Shown here one piece after another: positions 8,423 through 16,954 of a DNA stretch of 34,279 nt. The stretch lies in the NCBI GenBank assembly GCA_030528485.1, contig JAUMYU010000021.1, forward strand, positions 1-34,279, given 5' to 3'. How positions within the stretch are numbered: the stretch's first letter is position 1; every line of letters starts with the position of its first letter. The notes under the pieces are model-generated. The model was not told the DNA's origin. It was given only the letters and a program-made list of their open reading frames with translations, and did no database searches. The position numbers and the translations under genes are program-made. Origin of the DNA: Comamonadaceae bacterium (GTDB lineage: Bacteria > Pseudomonadota > Gammaproteobacteria > Burkholderiales > Burkholderiaceae_C).

Positions 8423-9505
8423 ATGGTGCAGCAACAAACCCTGCTCGCAGCACTTGCGGGCGTGAAAGATTTTCAAGGCGAGGATTTCGTCTCCAGCAAA
8501 CGCATTGCCGATATGCGCATCGAGGGCGATGCCGTGCATTTGACGGTGCAGATGCCGTATCCGGCGCAGTCGCTGCACGAGGGCCTGCGCGCGCAGTTCG
8601 AGGCCGCCGCGCGCAGCGCGGGCGCGCAATCGGTGCAGGTGGACTTTGCTCTCAAAGTCGCCGCGCACGCCGTGCAGCCGGGCATCAAGGTGCTGGAGCA
8701 GGTGCGCAACATCGTGGTGGTGGCCTCGGGCAAGGGCGGCGTGGGCAAAAGCACTACCGCCGCCAATCTGGCGCTGGCGCTGGCGCAGGAAGGCGCGCGC
8801 GTGGGCTTGCTCGATGCCGATATTTACGGCCCCAGCATGCCCACCATGCTGGGCGTGCACGAGCGGCCCCGCAGCGTGGACGGCAAGACCATGGATCCGC
8901 TGCACGCGCACGGCGTGCAGGCCATGTCGATCGGCTTTCTGATCGAGCCCGACGACGCCATGGTCTGGCGCGGGCCGATGGTGGTGCAGGCGCTGGAGCA
9001 AATGCTGCGCCAGACGAACTGGAGCGATTTGGATTACCTGCTCATCGACATGCCGCCGGGCACGGGCGATGTGCAGCTCACCATCGCCCAGCGCGTGCCC
9101 GTCACCGGCGCGGTGATTGTCAGCACGCCGCAGGACATCGCCCTGATCGACGCGCGCAAAGGCATTCGCATGTTCGAGAAAGTCGGCGTGCCCATCCTTG
9201 GGCTGGTGGAGAACATGGCCGTGCACGTGTGCAGCCAGTGCGGCCACGCCGAGCACATCTTTGGCGCCGATGGCGGCCAGCGCCTGGCTGCCGACATCGG
9301 CATCGACTACCTGGGCGCGCTGCCGCTGGATATCCGCATCCGCGAGCAAGCCGATGGCGGCGCGCCCAGCGTGGTGGCCGATGCGCAAGGGGCCATCGCC
9401 GCCCGGTACCGCGCCATCGCCCACCGCGTGGGGGCCAAAATCGCCCGGCGCGGCAAGGACTACACGCACAAATTCCCCACCATCACCGTCAGCAAAGACA
9501 CGTGA
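8423..9505 (+). CDS. apbC: Mrp/NBP35-type iron-sulfur cluster carrier ATPase ApbC
   Basis: The 360-residue cytosolic P-loop protein holds and transfers [4Fe-4S] clusters. It has an N-terminal MIP18-like domain (about 5-80), the deviant Walker A GKGGVGKST (103-111), DADIYGPSMPTMLG, the switch region IDMPPGTGD, and the cluster-binding CSQC (270-273). Length and motif order match Mrp/ApbC in full. No strong Shine-Dalgarno is present, but the ATG follows an A-rich stretch. The 230-bp gap to the divergent Mrr-like gene contains only a small GC hairpin (8348-8361). Together with CyaY it serves Fe-S metabolism, though the two are not in one operon. Confidence 0.93.
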   Translation: MVQQQTLLAALAGVKDFQGEDFVSSKRIADMRIEGDAVHLTVQMPYPAQSLHEGLRAQFEAAARSAGAQSVQVDFALKVAAHAVQPGIKVLEQVRNIVVVASGKGGVGKSTTAANLALALAQEGARVGLLDADIYGPSMPTMLGVHERPRSVDGKTMDPLHAHGVQAMSIGFLIEPDDAMVWRGPMVVQALEQMLRQTNWSDLDYLLIDMPPGTGDVQLTIAQRVPVTGAVIVSTPQDIALIDARKGIRMFEKVGVPILGLVENMAVHVCSQCGHAEHIFGADGGQRLAADIGIDYLGALPLDIRIREQADGGAPSVVADAQGAIAARYRAIAHRVGAKIARRGKDYTHKFPTITVSKDT

Positions 9506-9634
9506 GCCGCCCATCAGCGGGACATGCGCCGCCCGCGCGCCACGCCCCAAATGCGCCGGGCATGCGCCAAAAGCCCGGCACAATCGCGCGTTTCCCTCCT
9601 CTCCCCTCTCAACACACACACAAGGAGATCACCC

Positions 9635-10396
9635 ATGAAAACTCTCAAAACCCTGCTGGCCGCTGCCAGCCTGTGCGCCCTGGCGCCGCTGAGCGCGCAG
9701 GCGCAAGACACCATCCGCATCGGCATCGAAGGGGCCTACCCTCCGTTCAACGCCGTGGATGCTTCGGGCAAGCTGCACGGCTTTGACGTGGACATCGCCA
9801 ACGCCCTGTGCGCCAAGATGCAGGCCAAGTGCGAGCTGGTGGCGCAGGATTGGGACGGCATCATCCCCGCACTGATGGCCAAGAAGTTCGACGCCATCGT
9901 CTCCTCCATGGTCGAGACCGAGGAGCGCAGCCGCCAGGTGGACTTCTCCAAGCCCTACTACCGCGCCTCGCTGGCCGTGGCCGTGCCCAAGGACTCCAAA
10001 ATCGCCGACGTGGCCGCCGCCTCCATGAAAGGCAAGGCCGTGGGCGCGCAATCGTCGAGCACGCAAGGCGCGTATGCCGAGGACGTCTATGGCAAGGCCG
10101 GCGCCGACGTCAAGCTCTACCCCACGCCCGATGAAGCGGGCACCGACCTCATCAACGGCCGCCTGGACGCCATCGTCCACGACAAGCTGCCGCTGCTGGA
10201 GTGGCTCAACAAGAGCGGCAAGGATTGCTGCAAGCTGCTGGGCGACATCCCCGGCACCGAAGGCAAGGCCAGCGTGGCCGTGCGCAAAGGCGAAACCGCC
10301 CTGCGCGACCGCTTCAGCAAAGCCATTGAAGAAATCCGCGCCGATGGCAGCTACCAGAAGATTTCCGAACGCTACTTTGGCGTGGACATCTACTGA
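9635..10396 (+). CDS. polar/basic amino acid ABC transporter substrate-binding protein
   Basis: The 253-residue periplasmic protein begins with a signal peptide, MKTLKTLLAAASLCALAPLS, cleaved after AQA near residue 23. The mature form shows the family 3 solute-binding signature GAYPPFNAVDASGKLHGFDVD with DIANALCAKM, then WDGIIPALMAKKFDAIVSSM and ERSRQVDFSKPYY. These mark lysine/arginine/ornithine/histidine-type binding proteins. AAGGAG lies 7 nt before the ATG. No permease or ATPase gene adjoins it, so it must feed a transporter encoded elsewhere. A terminator separates it from creD. The precise ligand is not evident. Confidence 0.88.
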   Translation: MKTLKTLLAAASLCALAPLSAQAQDTIRIGIEGAYPPFNAVDASGKLHGFDVDIANALCAKMQAKCELVAQDWDGIIPALMAKKFDAIVSSMVETEERSRQVDFSKPYYRASLAVAVPKDSKIADVAAASMKGKAVGAQSSSTQGAYAEDVYGKAGADVKLYPTPDEAGTDLINGRLDAIVHDKLPLLEWLNKSGKDCCKLLGDIPGTEGKASVAVRKGETALRDRFSKAIEEIRADGSYQKISERYFGVDIY

Positions 10397-10422
10397 GCAG
10401 CCCTCCCGGCCCTCCACCAGAA

Positions 10423-10497
10423 TTACAAATCAAACTGAATTCAATTTCAATACCATCATGCCAAAATAAGGTGATTTGTTTTCTTTTTGATTTGAAA
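10423..10497 (-). repeat. AT-rich 75-bp intergenic element, inverted orientation
   Basis: Read on the minus strand this copy aligns closely with the one behind lysA: the same length, ends TTTCAAATCAAAAAGAAAA and TTTGATTTGTAA, and core TTTTGGCATGATGGTATT. It lies between two co-directional genes, and its A-rich end runs into the terminator of the binding-protein gene. Confidence 0.85.
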
Positions 10498-10522
10498 AAA
10501 GCGGGCTTTTGCCCGCTTTTTT
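10497..10522 (+). terminator. intrinsic terminator after the binding-protein gene
   Basis: GCGGGC (10501-10506), a TTTT loop and GCCCGC (10511-10516) are followed by TTTTTT. An A-run on the left side comes from the AT-rich element, which makes the structure symmetrical. Confidence 0.9.
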
Positions 10523-10649
10523 CACGCCCGCGCTGCACACTTCACACCGGCTTCGCACGGCTTCTTGCTGCGTTCGCGGTTTTTTCTCCCGGGCCCGCCA
10601 CACTGCGGCGCATCGCGCGCCCTGCCGCGCATACCTTCCGGGAGCAACC

Positions 10650-12104
10650 ATGCCTTTTCGACTGGCCACCAAAATCGTCACCATCGGCGCGATCGTGATC
10701 GTGCTGCAAATTGCGCTGTCCATGATCTGGTCGCAAATCCGCGAACGGCAACACGCGCAGGAATCGGTAGCGGACAACATCGCCGCCTCCGCCGCGGGCG
10801 AGCAAACCCTCATCGGCCCCTTGCTGCTGATCGAATACCGCGAAGAAGTGCGCGAGGTGCAAACCGACGCGCTCACCGGGCACCATAAAGAGCACGCCCG
10901 CATCGTCGAGGGCTCGCGCGTGATCGCCCCGCAAACCGTGCAGCTCACCGGCCAGGCGCAGGTGGAAAAGCGCCAGCGCGGCATCTACCACGCCAATTTG
11001 TACCGCTCGCAATGGCAGGTGCAAGGGCGCATCGGCGTGCCCGAGCTGGCCCAGGCGCTGGCGGCGCAACACCCCCAGCCCAGCCGCCTGCTGGGCGCGC
11101 GGGCCTTTTTGGTGCTGGGCGTGAGCGACCAGCGCGGCATCGGCAACAACCCCCAGGTGCACATCGGCGAGCGCAGCGCCGCCTTCCAGGCTGGCAGCCG
11201 CGACGTGCTGCCATCGCCCGCCATCCACGCCGATCTGGGCGACATCGATCTGGGCCAGGCGCACGATTGGCCCTTCAAGCTGGAGCTGGATTTGATGGGT
11301 TCGCAGCGCCTGGCCATTGCGCCCACGGCGCAGTTCACGCAAGTGCAGATGCGCTCGAACTGGCCCCACCCCAGCTTCCAGGGCCGTTTTCTGCCCGACA
11401 CGCGCGAGGTCAGCGCCGAGGGCTACAGCGCCAACTGGAGCGTTTCGCACCTGGCGCGCAACTACCAGCGCGCCCTGCACGCGGCCAGCGGAGCGCATGC
11501 CGAGCGCGAATCGCTGCAAATCACGTTTTTTGATCCCGTCAACATCTACGCCCAAGCCGTGCGCGCGGTCAAATACGGGCTGCTGTTCATCGCACTGACG
11601 TTTGCCGCCTTTTTCCTCATCGAAACCACGCGCCGCCTGCCCATCCACCCCATGCAATACCTGCTGGCGGGCGCGGCGCTGGCGATTTTCTTTCTGCTGC
11701 TGATCTCGCTGTCCGAGCATTTGCCGTTCTGGCTGTCCTACCTCGCTGCCGCGCTGGCCTGCGTGACGCTGCTGAGCCTGTACCTGGGCGCGGCGCTGCG
11801 CAACCGCTGGCACGGCGCAGCCTTTGGCGCGGGGATTGCGGCGCTGTACGGCATCCTCTACGCCATCTTGCTCTCGGAGGACAACGCCTTGCTCATGGGC
11901 AGCCTGTTGCTGTTCGCCGCCCTGGCCGCGCTGATGCTGGGCACGCGCCACATTGATTGGTATGCGCTGGTTGGCCCCATGCAACCCCTGCGGCGCGGCG
12001 CGCCCCCCACCCATGCCCAGGGCGAAGCCGATACCGCGCTGCATGCGGCGGAGGCGAATGCAAGCCCTGCCACTGAAGCGGGCGCTGAAAAACCCCAGGC
12101 GTAA
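10650..12104 (+). CDS. creD: inner-membrane protein CreD (cell envelope integrity)
   Basis: The 484-residue CreD family protein starts at the ATG 10650, 5 nt after GGGAG. It has one N-terminal membrane helix (about 8-28), a large periplasmic domain (about 30-300), and five or so helices between about 308 and 430. Conserved blocks include QTLIGPLLLIEY, FLVLGVSDQRGI, and FFDPVNIYAQAVRAVKYGLL at the junction to the helices. The last 40 residues are a hydrophilic Ala/Glu-rich tail not typical of the family. CreD is the effector of the CreBC regulon in enterobacteria and affects envelope stability and beta-lactam or colicin responses; no creB or creC is adjacent here. Confidence 0.9.
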   Translation: MPFRLATKIVTIGAIVIVLQIALSMIWSQIRERQHAQESVADNIAASAAGEQTLIGPLLLIEYREEVREVQTDALTGHHKEHARIVEGSRVIAPQTVQLTGQAQVEKRQRGIYHANLYRSQWQVQGRIGVPELAQALAAQHPQPSRLLGARAFLVLGVSDQRGIGNNPQVHIGERSAAFQAGSRDVLPSPAIHADLGDIDLGQAHDWPFKLELDLMGSQRLAIAPTAQFTQVQMRSNWPHPSFQGRFLPDTREVSAEGYSANWSVSHLARNYQRALHAASGAHAERESLQITFFDPVNIYAQAVRAVKYGLLFIALTFAAFFLIETTRRLPIHPMQYLLAGAALAIFFLLLISLSEHLPFWLSYLAAALACVTLLSLYLGAALRNRWHGAAFGAGIAALYGILYAILLSEDNALLMGSLLLFAALAALMLGTRHIDWYALVGPMQPLRRGAPPTHAQGEADTALHAAEANASPATEAGAEKPQA

Positions 12105-12129
12105 AAAACCCGCTTCACGCCACTGCCCC

Positions 12130-12178
12130 AAAAAACAACGCGCCGCGCCAGAAAACTGGCGTAGCGCGTTGGTTTTTC
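12130..12178. terminator. bidirectional terminator between creD and serB
   Basis: CAACGCGC/GCGCGTTG (12136-12143 with 12164-12171) and an inner CGCCAG/CTGGCG pair form a long stem around an AAAA loop. GTTTTTC follows on the plus strand and GTTTTTTGGGG on the minus strand. Confidence 0.85.
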
Positions 12179-12227
12179 TGAAGGGCGATGGGAGCAGGCC
12201 CGAAAACACGCCTGCATTACAGTATTT

Positions 12228-12302
12228 TTACATTTCAAAAGAAAAAAATTCGCCCAATTTCGGCAATACAGACATGAAACTATATTTACCTTGATATGAA
12301 AT
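12228..12302 (+). repeat. AT-rich 75-bp intergenic element
   Basis: The left end is TTACATTTCAAAAGAAA, the core ATTTCGGCAATACAGACAT and the right end TTACCTTGATATGAAAT. It sits in the convergent creD/serB gap, 50 bp beyond the GC-rich terminator. The remaining bases of that gap show nothing else. Confidence 0.75.
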
Positions 12303-12354
12303 ACAAGTTTTGATCCGCTTCATTGCCCGCCGCGCAGGGATTTTGAACAGGCCC

Positions 12355-13068
12355 TCAAGGCTGCACCACTTCCAGCAAGCGATCCAGCCCGCCCTGGTTG
12401 ATGCTGACCTTGGCCACCGAGCGCACGCGCGGTTTGGCGTGGAAGGCCACCGACAGGCCCACGGCCTGCATCATGGGAATGTCGTTGGCGCCATCGCCTA
12501 CGGCGATGACCTGCCCGGGCGCAATGCCCATGAGCGAGGCCAAATCCAGCACCGCGCGACGCTTTTCTTCGCCATCGCAGATATCGCCCCAGGATTGGTC
12601 GCGCATGCGGCCGGTGAGCACGCCGCCCTCAACCTCCAGCCAATTGGAGCGAGAAAAATCCAGCCCCAGGCGCGCTTTGACGCGATCGGTGAAAAAGGTG
12701 AAGCCGCCCGAGACCAGCAAGGTTTTCAGCCCGGCCTGCTGGCACGCCTGCACCAACTCCTGCGCGCCCGGCGTGAGCGCGACGCGCTGGGCGTAAACCT
12801 GCTCGAGCTGCTCCAGCGTCACGCCCTTGAGCAAAGCCACGCGCTGGCGCAGGCTTTCCTTGTAATCGGCAATCACGCCTTGCATGGCCGCTTCGGTGAT
12901 GGCGGCCACTTCGGCTTTTTTGCCCACCACGTCGGCAATCTCGTCCACGCACTCGGAAGTGACCAGCGTGGAGTCCATATCAAAAGCGATGAGGCGAAAG
13001 TCCTTGAGCGACAGCGGCGGCGTGATGCCATTGATTTCCAGGCCAGCGGCCCATTCCTGTTTGTTCAT
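12355..13068 (-). CDS. serB: phosphoserine phosphatase
   Basis: SerB is a HAD-superfamily phosphatase that converts phosphoserine to serine in the cytosol. The 237-residue protein has motif I DMDST (Asp30 nucleophile, Asp32 acid/base), motif II in LLVSGGF (Ser120), a lysine in motif III near residue 212-220, and motif IV GDGANDIPMM (191-200). It lacks the N-terminal ACT domains of some SerB proteins, so it is the short form. The ATG at 13068 was chosen because the reading upstream crosses the pntB terminator. It is co-oriented with the pnt operon but separated from it by that terminator. Confidence 0.93.
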   Translation of the reverse strand: MNKQEWAAGLEINGITPPLSLKDFRLIAFDMDSTLVTSECVDEIADVVGKKAEVAAITEAAMQGVIADYKESLRQRVALLKGVTLEQLEQVYAQRVALTPGAQELVQACQQAGLKTLLVSGGFTFFTDRVKARLGLDFSRSNWLEVEGGVLTGRMRDQSWGDICDGEEKRRAVLDLASLMGIAPGQVIAVGDGANDIPMMQAVGLSVAFHAKPRVRSVAKVSINQGGLDRLLEVVQP

Positions 13069-13087
13069 GGTTTTTTTCTTCGCTACA

Positions 13088-13122
13088 GAAAACACAAAGG
13101 CCGCAGCGCCCAGGCTGCGGCC
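13088..13122 (-). terminator. intrinsic terminator of the pnt operon
   Basis: On the minus strand GGCCGCAG and CTGCGGCC (13115-13122 and 13099-13106) form an 8-bp stem with an 8-nt loop, followed by TTTGTGTTTTC. Confidence 0.8.
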
Positions 13123-13138
13123 CCGTGGAGAGTTGGGT

Positions 13139-14560
13139 TTACTCAATGGCCTTGGTGATGTCCTCCACCACCTTCTTGGCATCGCCAAAGACCATCATGG
13201 TCTTGTCCATGTAGAACAGCTCGTTGTCCAGCCCGGCGTAGCCTGCGGCCATGGAGCGTTTGTTGACGATGACAGTCTTGGCCTTGTAGGCCTCCAGAAT
13301 GGGCATGCCGTAGATCGGGCTGCCCTTTTGCAGCGCCACGGGGTTGACCACGTCATTGGCGCCCAGCACGATGACCACGTCCACCTGGCCGAACTCGCCG
13401 TTGATGTCTTCCATCTCGAAGACCTGGTCGTAAGGCACCTCGGCCTCGGCCAGCAGCACGTTCATGTGGCCGGGCATGCGGCCTGCCACGGGGTGGATGG
13501 CGTATTTCACGTCAATACCCTTTTCCGTCAGCTTGGCCGCCAGCTCCTTGACGGCATGCTGCGCGCGCGCCACGGCCAGGCCGTAGCCGGGCACGATGAC
13601 CACGCTGTCGGCATTGCCCAGCACGAAGGCCGCATCGTCGGCGCTGCCGCTCTTGACGCTGCGCTGCTCCTGCTCGCCGCCCGCCGCTGCGGCGGCATCG
13701 CCGCCAAAGCCGCCCAGGATGACGTTGAAGAACGAGCGGTTCATGGCCTTGCACATGATGTAGCTGAGGATGGCGCCCGAGCTGCCCACCAGCGAGCCGG
13801 CGATGATGAGCATGCTGTTGTTGAGCGAGAAGCCAATGCCCGCCGCCGCCCAGCCCGAGTAGCTGTTGAGCATGGACACCACCACAGGCATGTCCGCCCC
13901 GCCGATGGGGATGATGAGCAGCACGCCCAGCGCAAAGCCCAGCGCGATCACCATGGTCATGGAGAAGGCGCCCTGGCTGCGCCAGAAGGCCAGCACGAAG
14001 ATCAGCGACAACACGCCCAGCGCCAGGTTCAGCCAGTGCTGGCCCGCAAACACCACGGGCTTGCCCTGGAACAGGCGGAACTTGTACTTGCCCGAGAGCT
14101 TGCCAAACGCAATGACCGAACCGGTGAAGGTAATGGCCCCGATAAACGCGCCCAGCGCCAGCTCGATGCGGTTGCCGCCGGGGATGGGCTGACCTTTGGC
14201 GCTGATGCCGAAAGCCCACGGTTCGGCCACAGCGGCCACGGCGATGAACACAGCCGCCAGGCCGATCATGCTGTGCATGAAGGCCACCAACTCGGGCATC
14301 TTGGTCATCTCCACGCGCTTGGCCATGATGGTGCCCGCGGTGCCGCCCATCAACAGGCCCAGGATCACCCAGCCCAGGCCCAAAGCGCCGCCAGCGAGCT
14401 TGATGATGAGCGCGGCGGTGGTCAGCGTGGCAATCACCATGCCGACCATGCCGAAGCGATTGCCGCGAATGGAGGTAGTGGGGTGCGAAAGGCCCTTGAG
14501 CGCCTGGATGAAGCAAACGCTGGCGATCAGGTACAGGATGGTGACGAAGTTCATGCTCAT
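13139..14560 (-). CDS. pntB: NAD(P) transhydrogenase subunit beta
   Basis: The 473-residue subunit has about nine membrane helices in its first 265 residues (domain II part), including TSIRGNRFGMVGM and LAFWRSQGAFSMT. It is followed by an Ala/Gly linker with a charged spacer and the NADP(H)-binding domain III (about 300-473), with VIVPGYGLAVARAQHAV and HPVAGRMPGHMNVLLAEA. With the alpha subunits it couples proton flow across the inner membrane to hydride transfer from NADH to NADP+. Its ATG overlaps the stop of pntAB by 4 nt (ATGA), which implies translational coupling. Confidence 0.96.
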   Translation of the reverse strand: MSMNFVTILYLIASVCFIQALKGLSHPTTSIRGNRFGMVGMVIATLTTAALIIKLAGGALGLGWVILGLLMGGTAGTIMAKRVEMTKMPELVAFMHSMIGLAAVFIAVAAVAEPWAFGISAKGQPIPGGNRIELALGAFIGAITFTGSVIAFGKLSGKYKFRLFQGKPVVFAGQHWLNLALGVLSLIFVLAFWRSQGAFSMTMVIALGFALGVLLIIPIGGADMPVVVSMLNSYSGWAAAGIGFSLNNSMLIIAGSLVGSSGAILSYIMCKAMNRSFFNVILGGFGGDAAAAAGGEQEQRSVKSGSADDAAFVLGNADSVVIVPGYGLAVARAQHAVKELAAKLTEKGIDVKYAIHPVAGRMPGHMNVLLAEAEVPYDQVFEMEDINGEFGQVDVVIVLGANDVVNPVALQKGSPIYGMPILEAYKAKTVIVNKRSMAAGYAGLDNELFYMDKTMMVFGDAKKVVEDITKAIE

Positions 14561-14886
14561 GCTGCACCGCCTTTCTTGGCCTCAGCGGCGGGCTTGCGCT
14601 CTTTTTTCTTGAACATCTCCAGCATGCGGCGCGTGACCAGAAAACCGCCAAAGACGTTGACCGCTGCCAACGCCACGGCCAGCACGCCCATGAGCTTGGC
14701 AAAGCCGCCTTCGGTCAGCGCGGCGGCCAGCATAGCGCCAACGATGACGATGGCGGAAATGGCATTGGTCACCGCCATCAGCGGCGTGTGCAGCGCGGGG
14801 GTGACGTTCCAGACCACGTGGTAACCCACGTAAATGGCCAGCACGAAAATGATGAGATTGGTAACTATGGGCGAGACGAAATCCAT
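14557..14886 (-). CDS. pntAB: NAD(P) transhydrogenase subunit alpha 2 (membrane part)
   Basis: The 109-residue membrane subunit corresponds to the C-terminal domain of fused PntA proteins. It has three or so helices: FVSPIVTNLIIFVLAIYVGY, then SAIVIVGAMLAAAL, then MGVLAVALAAVNVFGGFLVT. The family-typical HTPLMAVTNAIS segment lies between the first two, and a lysine-rich cytosolic tail follows. AGGAG precedes the ATG by 7 nt. The split into separate alpha 1 and alpha 2 genes is the arrangement known from Rhodospirillum and many alpha- and betaproteobacteria. An 80-bp gap separates it from pntAA upstream. Confidence 0.95.
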   Translation of the reverse strand: MDFVSPIVTNLIIFVLAIYVGYHVVWNVTPALHTPLMAVTNAISAIVIVGAMLAAALTEGGFAKLMGVLAVALAAVNVFGGFLVTRRMLEMFKKKERKPAAEAKKGGAA

Positions 14887-14965
14887 GGTGCGGCTCCTGC
14901 GATGGATGGTTTCTGACTTCAATAGATGAGGGAGGCGGTGGACGGCAAAGCGCGCCGGGCCGCAA

Positions 14966-16096
14966 TCAGCGCCCGCGCAGCACTTGCCCGTCACGGGCAA
15001 CCAGGCAGGCGGCAACGATGTCGTCTTCCAGATCGATCTTCAGACCCTCATCCTTGGGCAGGATGAGCTTGAGGAAGTCCAGCACGTTGCGCGCATACAG
15101 CGCGGAGGCATCGGCGGCCATTTGCGCGGGCAGGTTGGTGGGCCCCAGCAGGGTGACGCCACCGTGCTGCACGCTTTGATCGGCCACCGTCAGCGGGCAG
15201 TTGCCGCCGCCATTGGGGCCACGGCCAGCGGCCAGATCGACGATGACGGAGCCGGGGCGCATGGCGCGCACCATCTCCTCGGTAATCAGCGTCGGCGCCG
15301 GGCGGCCGGGGATCAGCGCCGTGCTGATTACCACATCGGCCGCAGCCACGCGCCTGGCCACCTCCTGCTTTTGGCGCTCCAGCCAGCTTGCAGGCATCGG
15401 GCGGGCGTAACCGCCCACGCCTTCGGCGGCTTCGCGCTCCTCATCGGTTTCGTAGGGCACGTCGATGAACTTCGCGCCCAGCGATTCGACTTGCTCTTTC
15501 ACGCTCGGGCGCACGTCGCTGGCTTCGATGGTCGCCCCCAGGCGCTTGGCCGTTGCAATGGCCTGCAAGCCCGCCACCCCCACACCCAGCACCACCACGC
15601 GCGCAGCCTTGATGGTGCCCGCCGCCGTCATCAGCATGGGGAAAAAACGCTGGTACACGCTGGCAGCCAGCACCACCGCCTTGTAACCGGCGATGTTGGC
15701 CTGGGAGGAGAGCACATCCATGCTTTGCGCCCGCGTGGTACGCGGCGCGGCCTCCAGCGCAAAAGCCGTCAGCCCGGCATCGGCCAGGCGTTGCAGGCCG
15801 TCCGCATCGAAGGGGTCGAGCATACCCACCAGCGTGGCGCCGCGCTTGCAATGCGCCAGCTCATCGGGCGAGGGCGCGCGCACCTTCAACACCATGTCCG
15901 CGCCCAATGCGGCTGAGGCATCCACGATTTGCGCGCCTGCCGCCACATAAGCATCGTCGGTCACAGAGGCAGCCACCCCCGCGCCAGACTGCACGCCCAG
16001 GGTGTGGCCCTGGGCCACGAGTTTTTTCGCCGTCTCCGGCGTCAACGCCACGCGCGTCTCGCCTGCAAACGTTTCCAAAGGTACGCCTATGTGCAT
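14966..16096 (-). CDS. pntAA: NAD(P) transhydrogenase subunit alpha 1 (NAD-binding part)
   Basis: The 376-residue soluble domain I binds NAD(H). It begins MHIGVPLETFAGETRVAL, and the nucleotide-binding core reads VVLGVGVAGLQAIATAKRLG followed by ATIEASDVRPSVKEQVESLG. The mobile-loop region is near VEGVGGYARPM-type sequence at about residues 225-235. Start ATG 16096 was preferred over the one at 16105 because AAAGGA lies at correct distance before it. It is the first gene of the pntAA-pntAB-pntB operon. Alanine dehydrogenases share this fold, but the downstream membrane subunits settle the identity. Confidence 0.95.
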   Translation of the reverse strand: MHIGVPLETFAGETRVALTPETAKKLVAQGHTLGVQSGAGVAASVTDDAYVAAGAQIVDASAALGADMVLKVRAPSPDELAHCKRGATLVGMLDPFDADGLQRLADAGLTAFALEAAPRTTRAQSMDVLSSQANIAGYKAVVLAASVYQRFFPMLMTAAGTIKAARVVVLGVGVAGLQAIATAKRLGATIEASDVRPSVKEQVESLGAKFIDVPYETDEEREAAEGVGGYARPMPASWLERQKQEVARRVAAADVVISTALIPGRPAPTLITEEMVRAMRPGSVIVDLAAGRGPNGGGNCPLTVADQSVQHGGVTLLGPTNLPAQMAADASALYARNVLDFLKLILPKDEGLKIDLEDDIVAACLVARDGQVLRGR

Positions 16097-16239
16097 CCGA
16101 AGCATCCTTTCATGCTGCTAGGCGGCGCAAAGACGGAGGCCACGCCCCAAATAGCCGAGCTGCACGCTCGCTGCATCCGCTTGCCGCCGTATGGGTTATT
16201 CCGTTTGACTGGTTGGGCTGCTTTCTCCAGTGCCCAGGC

Positions 16240-16266
16240 AATATAGCCCAGTCACTGGGCCGACAA
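16240..16266 (-). promoter_or_regulatory. candidate pnt promoter with palindromic operator
   Basis: On the minus strand TTGTCG (16266-16261) and TATATT (16245-16240) resemble -35 and -10 boxes. The 15 bp between them are exactly the palindrome GCCCAGTGACTGGGC (7+1+7). A repressor bound there would block the promoter. The 15-bp spacer is shorter than the optimum. The rest of the 324-bp gap 16097-16420 shows no gene; an extra GCCCAG half-site lies at 16232-16237. Confidence 0.4.
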
Positions 16267-16420
16267 CTCCGCACAGCCCTCATGGAAATCCATCAAAGCG
16301 GCCATTTTAGGGATCATCCATGCCCAGAGCAGGCGGGTTTGCGGCATTTTTCAAAGCAAAGAGATAGCGGCCAGCGGAAGTCTCTCATGCACAGCATCTC
16401 CCCAAACAGCGCAGAGCGCG

Positions 16421-16954
16421 TCACACGCCCTGGCTTCGCAGGTAGTGGGGGTTGGGCCGCCTGTGGCGCTCGAGAAACGCCATCTCCTCCCGCCCTAGCT
16501 CCAAGTCTTGGCCCGCCAATTGGGCAAACCGCGCCCAGTCTTCGGCTTTGCGAGCTGCTTCCATTTGCTCGTGCAGGGCGCTGCGAAGCTGCCAAAGCCT
16601 TTGGTGTTCCTCACAGGGGAGGTGGTAGGCCTTGTAGGCAAACCATATGCTCCAGGCCTGGCGGGTATCGACCCAGGCGGGCGGCTCCTCATAGAACATG
16701 CCTTCCCGGGTCAATCGCTCGACCAACTGGTGATGCTCCTGCGCATCGATTTGGAAAGGCTGCCACTGCACGGCGCCGCTCATGCCCGCGTCGGCCTGCC
16801 CCTGCCGCAATACGTCATTGACCACCGCCAGCGGCGGGATGAGCCGCCCCGTCATGAAGTAGGGGATGGCGCGCAACAACCGGGGGAGCGCGCCGGTTTG
16901 CTCTTGCCAGCGGCCGCTGCACCCCGGACTGATGGCGTATGTCAGCTCGCGCAC
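16421..16954 (-). CDS. hypothetical protein overlapping the carboxynorspermidine synthase gene
   Basis: I do not recognise this 177-residue protein. It is probably soluble and rich in Trp, Arg, Glu and Gln, with no signal peptide or membrane segment. The C-terminal half looks like two or three charged helices (HQRLWQLRSALHEQMEAARK, then DLELGREEMAFLERHRR). The GTG at 16954 lies inside the preceding gene, which ends at 16942, so the two overlap by 13 nt and are probably translationally coupled. An internal ATG at residue 34 (MTGRLIPPLAVV) is an alternative start. Third-position G/C bias resembles that of neighbouring genes, which supports real coding. A role with the polyamine pathway is guilt by association only. 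Confidence 0.6.
   Translation of the reverse strand: MRELTYAISPGCSGRWQEQTGALPRLLRAIPYFMTGRLIPPLAVVNDVLRQGQADAGMSGAVQWQPFQIDAQEHHQLVERLTREGMFYEEPPAWVDTRQAWSIWFAYKAYHLPCEEHQRLWQLRSALHEQMEAARKAEDWARFAQLAGQDLELGREEMAFLERHRRPNPHYLRSQGV

Noticed and set aside
9555-9579. Inverted repeat GCCGGGC/GCCCGGC between apbC and the binding-protein gene
   Set aside because: No T-run follows on either strand, so I do not call it a terminator; operator function has no further support.
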